In this document: positions 16,722-24,383 of the stretch, one piece after another
How positions within the stretch are numbered: the first letter of the stretch is position 1
Layout: every line of letters begins with the position of its first letter
From: Microbacterium sp. APC 3901
GTDB taxonomy: Bacteria; Actinomycetota; Actinomycetes; Actinomycetales; Microbacteriaceae
Direction: 5' to 3'
Length of the DNA stretch: 63,145 bases
Assembly: GCF_030407765.1 (NCBI RefSeq)
Contig: NZ_JASDCU010000018.1
Coordinates: 1 to 63,145 of the forward strand
Notes under the pieces: model-generated
Databases searched by the model: none
Seen by the model: the letters and a program-made list of their open reading frames with translations, nothing else
What the model was told of the DNA's origin: nothing
Made by a program: the position numbers and the translations under genes

Positions 16722-18218
16722 CTACTCGAAACCGCCGGTCAGCCGCCCCCGCATCCGCTGGCTGCTGTCGTTCATCCCGATGATCTCGACCGTCTTTCCG
16801 AGCGCGGTGTACTTCGTCTCGATCGCATCGAGGGCTGCGACCGTCGAGGCGTCCCAGATGTGCGATCCGGTGAGGTCGATGACGACGCGATCGGGATCCT
16901 CCGGGTAGGAGAACAGAGTGGTCAGGTCGTTGCTCGAGGCGAAGAAGAGCTCGCCGGTCACGGTGTATGTGACGACATCACCGGCGACAGTCCTCGACAC
17001 CGAGACGAAGTGCGCCACCCGTCGCACGAACAGCACCGACGCGACGAGCACGCCGCCCACGACGCCGACCGCGAGGTTGTGTGTCAGCAGCACCAAGGCG
17101 ACGGTCGCCACCATCACGAACGTCTCGCTCTTCGGCATCCGCTTCAGGGTCGACGGCTTGACGCTGTGCCAGTCGAAGGCGCCGATCGCGACCATGATCA
17201 TCACCGCGACGAGGGCGGCCATGGGGATCGTGCTGACGAAGTCGCCGAACACGACGACCAGCAGGAACAGGAAGATGCCGGCGCAGAACGTCGAGATGCG
17301 GGTGCGGGCGCCCGAGGCCTTGACGCCGATCATCGTCTGACCGATCACGGCGCATCCGCCCATGCCGCCGAAGATCCCCGAGAGCATGTTCGCCACGCCC
17401 TGCGCCCACGACTCGCGCGTCTTGTTCGAGTGCGTGTCGGTGATCTCGTCGACGAGCTTCGCGGTGAGCAGCGACTCCATGAGCCCGACGAGCGCGACGC
17501 CGAGCGCGAACGGTGCGATGATCGTGAACGTCTCCCACGTCAGCGGCACGTTCGGGACGAACAGCTCGGGCAGGCTCTTGGGCAGTTCGCCCTGGTCGCC
17601 GACCGTCGGCACCGTGACCGCGAACGCCATCACCACAGCGGTCACGATGATCACCGACACGAGCGGCGCCGGCACGATCGTGGTGATCTTCGGCATCGCG
17701 ATCATCACGACGATTCCCAGCGCGACCAGCGGATAGACCATCCACGGCGCACCTATCAGCTGCGGGAACTGCGAGCTGAACACGAAGATCGCCAGCGCGT
17801 TCACGAACCCGACCATGACACTGCGGGGGATGAACCGCATCAGCTTCGCGACGCCCAGCACCCCGAGGAGCACCTGGAAGATGCCGGCGAGGATGACGGT
17901 CGCGATGAAGTAGTCCATCCCGTACGTCGGCGCGACCGGCGCGATCACGAGCGCGACGGCTCCGGTGGCCGCGGTGACCATCGCCGGACGCCCGCCGAGG
18001 AACGCGATCGACACCGCCATGATGAACGACGAGAACAGGCCGACCTTCGGGTCGACGCCCGCGATCACCGAGAACGCGATCGCCTCGGGGATCAGCGCGA
18101 GACCCACGACCAGCCCCGCGAGCACCTCGCGCGTCAGCATCCGCGGACTCTTCAGTGCCTGAAGCACCGTGGGATTCGCCCGATAGCGGGCGCGATCGTC
18201 GATCGCAGTTGCAGACAT
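16722..18218 (-). CDS. SulP-family anion transporter with STAS domain
   Basis: The 498-residue protein has a SulP transport domain of 10-14 helices (about 25-400), including the early LVVGLALIPEAIAFSVIAGVDP signature and a GGMGGCAVIGQTMI segment near 285. A C-terminal STAS domain follows (about 405-490, VVIDLTGSHIWDASTVAALD). Such proteins move sulfate, bicarbonate or other anions; there is no carbonic-anhydrase fusion to settle the substrate. The ATG at 18218 has GGAG upstream; earlier starts would add unrelated sequence. It is divergent from the pantothenate operon, with 254 bases between them. Confidence 0.92.
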   Translation of the reverse strand: MSATAIDDRARYRANPTVLQALKSPRMLTREVLAGLVVGLALIPEAIAFSVIAGVDPKVGLFSSFIMAVSIAFLGGRPAMVTAATGAVALVIAPVAPTYGMDYFIATVILAGIFQVLLGVLGVAKLMRFIPRSVMVGFVNALAIFVFSSQFPQLIGAPWMVYPLVALGIVVMIAMPKITTIVPAPLVSVIIVTAVVMAFAVTVPTVGDQGELPKSLPELFVPNVPLTWETFTIIAPFALGVALVGLMESLLTAKLVDEITDTHSNKTRESWAQGVANMLSGIFGGMGGCAVIGQTMIGVKASGARTRISTFCAGIFLFLLVVVFGDFVSTIPMAALVAVMIMVAIGAFDWHSVKPSTLKRMPKSETFVMVATVALVLLTHNLAVGVVGGVLVASVLFVRRVAHFVSVSRTVAGDVVTYTVTGELFFASSNDLTTLFSYPEDPDRVVIDLTGSHIWDASTVAALDAIETKYTALGKTVEIIGMNDSSQRMRGRLTGGFE

Positions 18219-18472
18219 GGGGATGCTCCAGAGAAGGTGCCCGGGACGAGGCAGAACAGTTAAGGGTACGGCGGATGCTGAAGCGCAGCGTCTGACCGGC
18301 TCTCCGCCGGGAGGCTCCGGAGCGATATGTTCACTCGTTACGGCCACTACTTCTCAGATTGGTAACCGGCAGGCGACATATGGTGGATCGTCTGCTCCCA
18401 GATTTTGCGCGCACCCCGTCTCGGGCGGATACTCATCCCATCCGCGCCGCACGTCTCGGCCGGGGAATCGAC

Positions 18473-19249
18473 ATGCACAGCACCCCTGCTCTCACACCTG
18501 ACACGACCATCGCCATCGTCGGCGCCGGCCGTCTCGGTGGCGTACTCGCGCGGGCTCTTCGCGCAGCGGGCTTCGTGGTCCTGGGGCCTCTCGGCCGGGA
18601 CGACCGGATGCCGGATGCCGATATCGCCCTGCTCTGCGTTCCGGACTCGGCCGTCGCAGCGGTGGCTTTCGCCGCGCGACCGCATGCGCGCCTCGTCGCC
18701 CATGTCTCGGGTGCGACTCCGCTCACCGACGTCGACTTCAGCCTGCACCCGCTGCAGACCTTCACCGGCAACGAGACGCCCGAGGTGTTCCGTGGCATCG
18801 GCGTCGCGGTCGATGGCCGTACGCCAGAAGCGCTCGAGGTGGCCGAGCAGCTCGCGCACGCGCTCGGTGCGAACCCCTTCCGCGTCGACGACGCCCACCG
18901 CGCGGAGTATCACGCGGCCGCCTCCTTCGCCTCGAACTTCGTGCTGACCGTGCTCGACGCGGCCGAGCACCTCGCGAAGGACGCCGGAGTCGACCGCGCT
19001 CACCTCGCGCCGCTCGTGCGCCAGACGGTCGACAACTGGGTGTCGCGCGGCGCAGCATCCGCTCTCACCGGGCCGATCGTTCGCGGTGACGAGGCCACCG
19101 TGGCGCGTCAGCGCGCAGCATCCGCCGACTACCGAGACCTCTTCGACGCACTCGCCACCGCCACCCGCGCGGTCGCCGGGCGCGCGCCGCATGCGACCAC
19201 CCACACGACCGCCGACCACGCGGCCGCCACCGAGGAGCCCCGGGCATGA
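18473..19249 (+). CDS. Rossmann-fold / DUF2520 protein in the pantothenate operon
   Basis: The 258-residue protein opens with a dinucleotide-binding motif (IAIVGAGRLGGVLARAL, about 12-28). A Rossmann half runs to about 115, and a helical DUF2520 domain follows, with EYHAAASFASNFV near 145 in the position of the ketopantoate-reductase helical domain. Its stop overlaps the panC ATG by 4 bases, and panD and panB follow. Because panE is absent from this operon, it is a candidate NADPH-dependent ketopantoate reductase or another factor of the pathway; this is inference from fold and context. The ATG at 18473 follows GGGGAA. The function of DUF2520 proteins is not settled. Confidence 0.85.
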   Translation: MHSTPALTPDTTIAIVGAGRLGGVLARALRAAGFVVLGPLGRDDRMPDADIALLCVPDSAVAAVAFAARPHARLVAHVSGATPLTDVDFSLHPLQTFTGNETPEVFRGIGVAVDGRTPEALEVAEQLAHALGANPFRVDDAHRAEYHAAASFASNFVLTVLDAAEHLAKDAGVDRAHLAPLVRQTVDNWVSRGAASALTGPIVRGDEATVARQRAASADYRDLFDALATATRAVAGRAPHATTHTTADHAAATEEPRA

Positions 19250-20193
19250 GAATCCTGCGCACGATCGCCGACGTACGAGACGCGGTCCGCGATGCCCGGG
19301 CAGCGGGCCGGTCGGTCGGGCTCGTGCCGACGATGGGTGCGTTCCACGACGGACACCTCTCTCTCATGCGGGCGGCGCGGGAACAGAACGACCTCGTCGT
19401 CGTCTCGCTGTTCGTCAATCCGACCCAGTTCGCCGCGAACGAAGACCTCAGCACCTATCCGCGCGATGAGGCCCGCGACGCAGCGCTCTCCGAGGCCGAG
19501 GGTGTCGACGTCCTGTTCGCACCGGATGCGGCCGAGATCTACCCCGATGGCTTCGCCACGAACATCCACGTCGCGGGCATCACCGAAGTGCTCGACGGCG
19601 CGAGCCGCGGACCCCACCACTTCGACGGTGTCGCCACTGTCGTCACCAAGCTGTTTGGCATCGTGCGGCCCGACGTGGCCTACTTCGGTCAGAAGGATGC
19701 GCAGCAGGTGCTGGTCGTCCGCCGTGTCGTGCGCGACCTGAACCTCGACGTGCGGATCGTCGCCTGCCCCATCGTGCGCGAACCCGACGGACTCGCCATG
19801 AGCTCGCGCAACGTCTACCTCGATGCGGATGCTCGAGCCCAGGCGGCCGCGCTCAACCGCGCCCTCGACGCCGCCGACGTGGTGCACCGAGCGGGGGAGC
19901 GCCACGGCGACAGCATCCTCTCGGCTGCCCACGCTGTGCTCTCGGCGGCCGGGATAGACGCCGAGTACCTGGAACTCCGGGATGCCGAAACCCTGCAGCC
20001 CGTGACCCGAGTCGACCGAGACGCGCTGCTGCTCGTCGCCGCCCGCGTGGGCGCCGCGCGGCTCATCGACAACCACCTGCTGACTGCCACCCCGACCACC
20101 GAGTCCACCTCGGCCACCGAGTCCAGCACGACCACCGAGTCCAGCACGACTACCGAGTCCAGCACGACCACCGACGGAAAGGGCGACGCCTGA
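19246..20193 (+). CDS. panC: Pantoate-beta-alanine ligase
   Basis: This enzyme joins pantoate and beta-alanine with ATP to give pantothenate, the last step of the pathway. The nucleotidyltransferase motifs are clear: [13 protein letters not shown] (about 26-38, HIGH type), [22 protein letters not shown] (~146) and AMSSRNVYL (KMSKS-like, ~185). Catalytic and ATP-binding His and Lys residues are in place. The core ends near residue 280; the remaining ~35 residues are a Ser/Thr/Glu tail made by an 18-bp repeat, not part of the usual enzyme. It is translationally coupled on both sides: a 4-base overlap with the DUF2520 gene and a 1-base overlap with panD. Confidence 0.95.
   Translation: MRILRTIADVRDAVRDARAAGRSVGLVPTMGAFHDGHLSLMRAAREQNDLVVVSLFVNPTQFAANEDLSTYPRDEARDAALSEAEGVDVLFAPDAAEIYPDGFATNIHVAGITEVLDGASRGPHHFDGVATVVTKLFGIVRPDVAYFGQKDAQQVLVVRRVVRDLNLDVRIVACPIVREPDGLAMSSRNVYLDADARAQAAALNRALDAADVVHRAGERHGDSILSAAHAVLSAAGIDAEYLELRDAETLQPVTRVDRDALLLVAARVGAARLIDNHLLTATPTTESTSATESSTTTESSTTTESSTTTDGKGDA
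20101..20172. repeat. 18-bp coding minisatellite in the panC tail
   Basis: Four consecutive 18-base units start at 20101, 20119, 20137 and 20155. The last three are near-identical GAGTCCAGCACGACCACC (one C/T change in the middle copy), and the first is diverged. They encode Glu-Ser-Ser-Thr-Thr-Thr per unit and add a disordered tail to PanC. Whole-unit length keeps the frame, so copy number could vary between strains without breaking the gene. Confidence 0.9.
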
Positions 20194-20579
20194 TGCGACG
20201 CACCATGCTGAAGTCGAAGATCCATCGCGCGACGGTCACCGGCAGCGACCTGCACTACGTCGGCTCGATCACCGTCGACCCCGACCTGCTCGAGGCCGCC
20301 GACATCCTGCCGCACGAGCAGGTGCACGTCGTCGATGTCGACAACGGCGCGCGCTTCGAGACCTACACGCTGGTCGGCGAGCGCGGGTCCGGCGTCATCC
20401 AGGTCAACGGCGCCGCCGCCCGCCTCGTGCACACCGGTGACACCATCATCGTCATCTCGTACGCCGACTACTCGGCCGAAGACCTCGTCGACTACGAACC
20501 CGTCGTCGTGCACGTCGATCGGTCGAACGCGATCGTCCGCGTCGACGACGTCGTCGGTGAACTGGTGGTGACCTCATGA
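20193..20579 (+). CDS. panD: Aspartate 1-decarboxylase proenzyme
   Basis: PanD makes beta-alanine from aspartate for pantothenate synthesis. The 128-residue precursor starts with the family's [12 protein letters not shown] segment and contains the autocatalytic Gly-Ser cleavage site in HYVGSITVD; cleavage leaves a pyruvoyl group on the Ser. Further typical residues are [19 protein letters not shown] and a final acidic tail. The ATG overlaps the panC stop (TGATG), and the stop overlaps the panB start by 4 bases, so the three enzymes are made in a coupled way. Confidence 0.96.
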   Translation: MRRTMLKSKIHRATVTGSDLHYVGSITVDPDLLEAADILPHEQVHVVDVDNGARFETYTLVGERGSGVIQVNGAAARLVHTGDTIIVISYADYSAEDLVDYEPVVVHVDRSNAIVRVDDVVGELVVTS

Positions 20580-21445
20580 GCGCCCACGCCGCGCCGACGA
20601 AGCGCCTGACCCTGCGCGATCTCGACGTCAAGAAGCATGCAGGTGAGCCCATCGTGATGGTCACCGCCTACGACTTCCCCAGCGCGCAGATCGTCGAAGA
20701 GGCCGGCGTCGACATGGTGCTCGTGGGCGACTCGGCCGCGATGACGGTGCTCGGCTACGACAGCACCGTTCCGGTCACGACCGACGAGATGCTGATGCTC
20801 ACGAAGGCCGTGCGGCGGGGAGTGACGACGTCGCTGATCGTGGGCGATCTGCCCTTCGGGTCGTATGAGGCCTCGGACGAGATCGCCATCGCCACCGCGC
20901 AGCGCTTCGTGAAAGAGGCGGGCGTCGACCTGGTCAAGATCGAACGCGGCGGCGCCACCGTCGAACGAGCTCGCGCGCTGGTGAATGCCGGCATCCCCGT
21001 GGTCGGACACGTCGGGCTCACGCCGCAGACCGCGACGTCACTCGGTGGATACCGCGCCCAGGGGCGCACTGCCGACGCGGCGCTCGCCGTGATCGACGAC
21101 GCCCTCGCGCTGCAGGATGCCGGAGTCTCGGTGCTGGTCATCGAAGCCGTGCCGTCGGAGGTCACCGCGGCACTCGCGCCCATGCTGCGCATCCCGCTGA
21201 TCGGCATCGGAGCCGGAGCGGATGCCGACGGCCAGGTGCTCGTCTTCCACGACCTGCTCGGCATCTACGCCGGCGGGGTCGCCAAGTTCGTCAAGCGCTA
21301 TGCCGACGTGCGGGGCGTCTCGGTCGCCGGGGTCGCGGCGTATGCGAGCGAGGTGCGCGGCGGCGTGTACCCAGGGCCCGAGCACGGATACGGGATGGCT
21401 GAGGGCGAGGCCGCGCGGCTGCACGAGCTGCTCGCGGCGCGGTAG
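20576..21445 (+). CDS. panB: 3-methyl-2-oxobutanoate hydroxymethyltransferase
   Basis: PanB adds a hydroxymethyl group from 5,10-methylene-tetrahydrofolate to alpha-ketoisovalerate, giving ketopantoate, the first step of the pathway. The 289-residue protein has all main motifs: [17 protein letters not shown], the metal-binding [18 protein letters not shown] region, [22 protein letters not shown] and the late [14 protein letters not shown]. Length and ending ([15 protein letters not shown]) are normal. It is the last gene of the DUF2520-panC-panD-panB operon and is followed by repeats and a palindrome that can end transcription. Confidence 0.96.
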   Translation: MSAHAAPTKRLTLRDLDVKKHAGEPIVMVTAYDFPSAQIVEEAGVDMVLVGDSAAMTVLGYDSTVPVTTDEMLMLTKAVRRGVTTSLIVGDLPFGSYEASDEIAIATAQRFVKEAGVDLVKIERGGATVERARALVNAGIPVVGHVGLTPQTATSLGGYRAQGRTADAALAVIDDALALQDAGVSVLVIEAVPSEVTAALAPMLRIPLIGIGAGADADGQVLVFHDLLGIYAGGVAKFVKRYADVRGVSVAGVAAYASEVRGGVYPGPEHGYGMAEGEAARLHELLAAR

Positions 21446-21499
21446 CTTCCGGCTTCCGGCTTCCGGCATCCGGCATCCGGCATCTGGCATCCGGCATCC
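21446..21499. repeat. 7-bp tandem repeat after panB
   Basis: Immediately after the panB stop there are almost eight copies of a 7-base unit, first CTTCCGG three times, then CATCCGG or CATCTGG. It is non-coding and directly precedes the nested palindrome used here as the operon end. Confidence 0.9.
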
Positions 21500-21500
21500 T

Positions 21501-21587
21501 GTGCGCCAGCGAAGGCGATGTGCGCTTGCGAAGACGGGATTTTGCGACCTCGGACTTCGCAAGCGCACACGGACTTCGGAAGCGCAC
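21501..21587. terminator. Nested palindrome between panB and a convergent XRE gene
   Basis: Two similar 14-base arms, GTGCGCCAGCGAAG at 21501 and GTGCGCTTGCGAAG at 21520, are followed by their complements CTTCGCAAGCGCAC at 21555 and CTTCGGAAGCGCAC at 21574. The inner pair is a perfect 14-base stem with a 21-base loop, and the outer pair is imperfect. The position between convergent genes (panB plus, XRE minus) suggests a bidirectional terminator. There is no long T run, as is common in high-GC actinobacteria. Confidence 0.65.
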
Positions 21588-21613
21588 GCGACGCGCGGGT
21601 GACTTCCCGTGCC

Positions 21614-21817
21614 TCAGGCCTCCCAGCGGAGGATGTCGCCCGGCTGGCACTCCAAGACCTCGCACAGTGCGTCGAGGGTCGAGAAGCGCACGGCCTTCGC
21701 GCGCCCGTTCTTCAACACTGCGAGGTTGGTGGGGGTGATGCCGATGCGCTCGGCCAGCTCGCCGACGCCCATCTTGCGCCGAGCCATCATCACGTCGATG
21801 TCGACCACGACGGGCAT
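21614..21817 (-). CDS. Small XRE/Cro-type regulator (YozG-like)
   Basis: The 67-residue protein is a single helix-turn-helix: IDVMMARRKMGVGELAERIG then ITPTNLAVLKNGRAKAVRFSTLDALCEVL, ending in the typical QPGDILRWE. It starts inside the stop of the upstream membrane protein gene (TGATG overlap). Pairs of a DUF2975 membrane protein and this small XRE type are widespread in Gram-positive bacteria; the regulator probably controls the pair. The stimulus is unknown. Confidence 0.9.
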   Translation of the reverse strand: MPVVVDIDVMMARRKMGVGELAERIGITPTNLAVLKNGRAKAVRFSTLDALCEVLECQPGDILRWEA

Positions 21818-22305
21818 CAGATCACCTCGTTGTCGAGCTCCGAGCGCAGCGACTGTGCTTCAGTGTCGCGCTCGATCGCCTGCCGCAGCAGTGCCTTCAT
21901 GACGACGACGAGCAGGGCGATGCCACCGAGCACGACGCCCGCGCCGCCGATGAGCGCCACAAGTCCCGGTGCGGCCGAGCCCGGTGCGAGTAGGGCCGCG
22001 AGGATCCACGTGAGCGCTGCGGCCACGAGTATCGCGCCGATGATCACGTCGATGGGGCGGAACGATGAGGTCGAGAAGATCGATCCGCAGCGCACCCTCG
22101 TCAGCAGCATCCATACGCAGATGCCGAAGACCTGCAGGGTTCCGACGCCGAGAACCACGATCGACACGAGCGCGATCCGGCCCCACAGCTCGTCGGCGCC
22201 GAGGTCGAGCCACAGCAGCGGCACGATGAGCGCCTGTACCGCCACGGATCCGATCAGCGCCAATACGATCACGACCTTCAACACGACGATCGTCGACTTC
22301 GCCAT
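21817..22305 (-). CDS. DUF2975 membrane protein
   Basis: The 162-residue protein has four hydrophobic helices (about 5-30, 40-65, 90-115 and 120-140). A short RVRCGSIFSTSSFRPIDVI loop lies between helices 2 and 3, and a charged C-terminal tail is typical of DUF2975. The ATG at 22305 follows GAGAGGTGGAG, a strong ribosome site, so the longer upstream frame, which covers a palindrome, was rejected. It is coupled to the XRE gene by a TGATG overlap. The function is not known; its constant partnership with XRE proteins suggests a membrane-linked sensing or tolerance role. Confidence 0.85.
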   Translation of the reverse strand: MAKSTIVVLKVVIVLALIGSVAVQALIVPLLWLDLGADELWGRIALVSIVVLGVGTLQVFGICVWMLLTRVRCGSIFSTSSFRPIDVIIGAILVAAALTWILAALLAPGSAAPGLVALIGGAGVVLGGIALLVVVMKALLRQAIERDTEAQSLRSELDNEVI

Positions 22306-22385
22306 GACTCCACCTCTCATCGAACAACAACAGAAATCTATCGTTAATCGTTCGATGTGTGAAGTCGAGGATGCGGGGGCGCGCC

Positions 22386-22464
22386 CCTTGGGGAGGAGAA
22401 CTGCCCTTCGGGAGGAGGGATTCGCGCGAAGTCTCCTCCCCAGGGGCAGTTCCCCTCCCGAAGG
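22386..22464. terminator. 79-bp nested inverted repeat
   Basis: Two 21-base arms (22386-22406 and 22444-22464) match at 19 of 21 positions when one is reverse-complemented. Within them GGGAGGAG and CTCCTCCC form a second stem. The element lies 28 bases after the stop of the SDR gene and before the DUF2975 gene, both on the minus strand, so it could end the SDR transcript. Its size exceeds a normal intrinsic terminator, and it could also be a mobile palindromic element. Confidence 0.75.
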
Positions 22465-22492
22465 CTGAGGGCCGGAGGGGAGACGGCCCGGC

Positions 22493-23251
22493 CTACCGGA
22501 AGTACGACGCCCCGTTGAGGTCGAGCACCGTGCCCGAGGCCCACACCGCCGAGGGTGAGGTGAGGTAGACGACGGCATCTGCCACCTCTTCGGGTGTGCC
22601 CACGCGGCCGAACGGGCTCTGCTCGCGGATGCTGTCGCCCTGTTCGCTCTCGAGCTTGGCCGCCTGTCGCTCGGTCGCCACCATGCCGGGCGCGACGGAG
22701 GTCACCGAGATGCCGTGAGGGGCGAGCGCCAATGCCATCGACTGGCCGAATGCCTGCAGCCCCGCCTTCGTCGCGGCGTATGCCGGGTGGTCGGCCTCGC
22801 CACGGAACGCTCCGCGCGACCCGACGTTGACGATCGCCCCACCGGATCCGCGCTCGATCATGTGCTGCGCCACGAGCATCGTCACGTTCGACGCCCCGAG
22901 CAGATTCACCGACACCATCGCGGACCACGTGGCCTGCCACTCGGCGTACGACGTCGAATCGACGCGATGCTCGTTGGCGGCATTCGGCGCCACCGCAGCG
23001 TTGTTGACCAGGATGTCGAGCGACCCCAGGGCGGCGAAGGCCTCGTCGACCACACGCTGCGCCTCGATCGGATCCCCGAGGTCGCCGCCGACGACCGCAT
23101 GGCCGGAGCCCTCGAGCGTCGCGAGGGTCTTCTCTGCGGCATCCCGATCCCGGCCGTAGTGCACGACGACGCGATCTCCGCGCCTGGCGAAGGCCTGCGC
23201 GACCGCACGACCGATGCCGCGCGAGCTGCCCGTGATCAGCGCATGCGCCAT
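22493..23251 (-). CDS. SDR-family oxidoreductase
   Basis: The 252-residue short-chain dehydrogenase has the NAD(P)-binding TGSSRGIGRAVAQAF (about 6-20), NNAAVAP near 85 and the catalytic YAATK near 155. The C-terminal GMVATERQA and VVYLTSP...GTVLDLNG segments are typical of 3-oxoacyl-ACP reductase-like SDRs. The substrate is not predictable. The ATG at 23251 is one base after the XRE stop, so the two genes form an operon under the XRE operator region. The upstream in-frame extension is a shadow of the XRE gene. Confidence 0.9.
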   Translation of the reverse strand: MAHALITGSSRGIGRAVAQAFARRGDRVVVHYGRDRDAAEKTLATLEGSGHAVVGGDLGDPIEAQRVVDEAFAALGSLDILVNNAAVAPNAANEHRVDSTSYAEWQATWSAMVSVNLLGASNVTMLVAQHMIERGSGGAIVNVGSRGAFRGEADHPAYAATKAGLQAFGQSMALALAPHGISVTSVAPGMVATERQAAKLESEQGDSIREQSPFGRVGTPEEVADAVVYLTSPSAVWASGTVLDLNGASYFR

Positions 23252-23252
23252 C

Positions 23253-23534
23253 TCAGGACGCGACCTGTGCGCGGCCGATCGTGCGCACCGGGGGCTCGAT
23301 CTCTGCCCAGACCGAATCGAGCGAGAGGTGCAGCACGCCGGCGATCGCGGCGATGGTCGAGAAGGCGGGGGTCGCGACGCGTCCGGACTCGATCTTGCGC
23401 AGGGTCTCGGGCGAGACTCCCGCATCGAGGGCGACGCTGAGCATCGACCGCTCGCCACGGGCCCGCCGCAGCAGGGCGCCGAGACGCTCTCCGCGTTCGA
23501 TCTCGGCGGGGGTCAGCGGCATCCGAACCATCAT
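23253..23534 (-). CDS. XRE-family regulator
   Basis: The 93-residue protein has a helix-turn-helix (RLGALLRRARGERSMLSVALDAGVSPETLRKIESGR, about 17-52, shown here only by its core: GVSPETLRKIESG) and a short C-terminal extension, IEPPVRTIGRAQ. It is followed after one base by the SDR gene. Two direct CCGGGATAGT repeats lie 16 bases upstream of its start, in the gap to the divergent map gene, and are the obvious candidate binding site for autoregulation. Confidence 0.88.
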   Translation of the reverse strand: MMVRMPLTPAEIERGERLGALLRRARGERSMLSVALDAGVSPETLRKIESGRVATPAFSTIAAIAGVLHLSLDSVWAEIEPPVRTIGRAQVAS

Positions 23535-23549
23535 GCGCCCATTCTAATC

Positions 23550-23573
23550 CCGGGATAGTATTACCGGGATAGT
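23550..23573. promoter_or_regulatory. Direct-repeat operator between XRE and map
   Basis: CCGGGATAGT occurs at 23550-23559 and again at 23564-23573, 14 bases apart. The first copy also lies within the palindrome ATCCCGGGAT. The region is noticeably more AT-rich than its surroundings (TAAT and TATTA are present), as expected for a promoter. It lies between the divergent XRE-SDR operon and map; the XRE protein is the likely ligand. Confidence 0.6.
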
Positions 23574-23609
23574 TATCGGAACAGCCTGGATGCGGATGCG
23601 GAGACACCC

Positions 23610-24380
23610 ATGATCGAGATCCTCGACGACGACCAGCTCGCCCGGGCGAGGGGTGCCGGCGCGCTCGTCGGCGGCATCCTGCAATCGCTGAAGCAGCGCG
23701 CGGCGGTCGGCGTGAACCTGCTCGATCTCGACCGCTGGACGAAGCAGATGATCGAGGATGCCGGCGCCGTGTCCTGCTACGTCGACTACGCCCCATCGTT
23801 CGGCCGCGGGCCCTTCGGTCACTACGTCTGCACGGCGGTCAACGACGCCGTGCTGCACGGGATGCCGCACGACTACGCCCTCGCGGACGGCGACCTGCTC
23901 ACGCTCGACCTCGCGGTCACGCTGCGCGGCATCTCGGCCGATGCCGCCATCAGCTTCGTGGTCGGCGAGAGCGCAGCATCCGACGATCTCGCGATGATCG
24001 ACGCGACCGAGCGCGCGCTCACCGCGGCCATCGCCGTGGCCCGCCCCGGAGCACGCATCGGCGACCTCTCGCATGCGATCGGCGCGGTGCTCGGCGATGC
24101 GGGCTACCCGGTCAACCTCGAGTTCGGCGGCCACGGCATCGGATCGACGATGCACCAGGACCCACACGTCGCGAACGACGGGCGCCCGGGCCGCGGCTAC
24201 AGGCTGCGCCCTGGTCTGCTGCTCGCGCTCGAGCCGTGGGTCATGGCCGACACCGACCGACTGATCACCGACGCCGACGGCTGGACCCTGCGCAGCGCCA
24301 CCGGCTGCCGCACGGCCCACACCGAGCACACGATCGCGATCACCGAGACCGGGGGCGAGATCCTCACGCTGCCGCGCTGA
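23610..24380 (+). CDS. map: Methionine aminopeptidase, type I
   Basis: The enzyme removes the initiator Met from nascent proteins. The 256-residue form has the five metal ligands of the pita-bread fold in the usual order: Asp in LTLDLAV, Asp in SADAAISF, His in FGGHGIG, Glu in ALEPWVM and Glu in HTEHTI. YVCTAVNDAVLHGMP, the substrate-side His region, is also present. There is no N-terminal zinc-finger or SH3 extension. It is not next to secY or infA, so it may be a second, accessory copy; the main copy would lie in the ribosomal operon, outside this window. Confidence 0.93.
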   Translation: MIEILDDDQLARARGAGALVGGILQSLKQRAAVGVNLLDLDRWTKQMIEDAGAVSCYVDYAPSFGRGPFGHYVCTAVNDAVLHGMPHDYALADGDLLTLDLAVTLRGISADAAISFVVGESAASDDLAMIDATERALTAAIAVARPGARIGDLSHAIGAVLGDAGYPVNLEFGGHGIGSTMHQDPHVANDGRPGRGYRLRPGLLLALEPWVMADTDRLITDADGWTLRSATGCRTAHTEHTIAITETGGEILTLPR

Positions 24381-24383
24381 GCG

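Noticed and set aside
23610..24380. Xaa-Pro aminopeptidase
   Set aside because: It lacks the extra N-terminal domain; size and ligand spacing fit type I methionine aminopeptidase.
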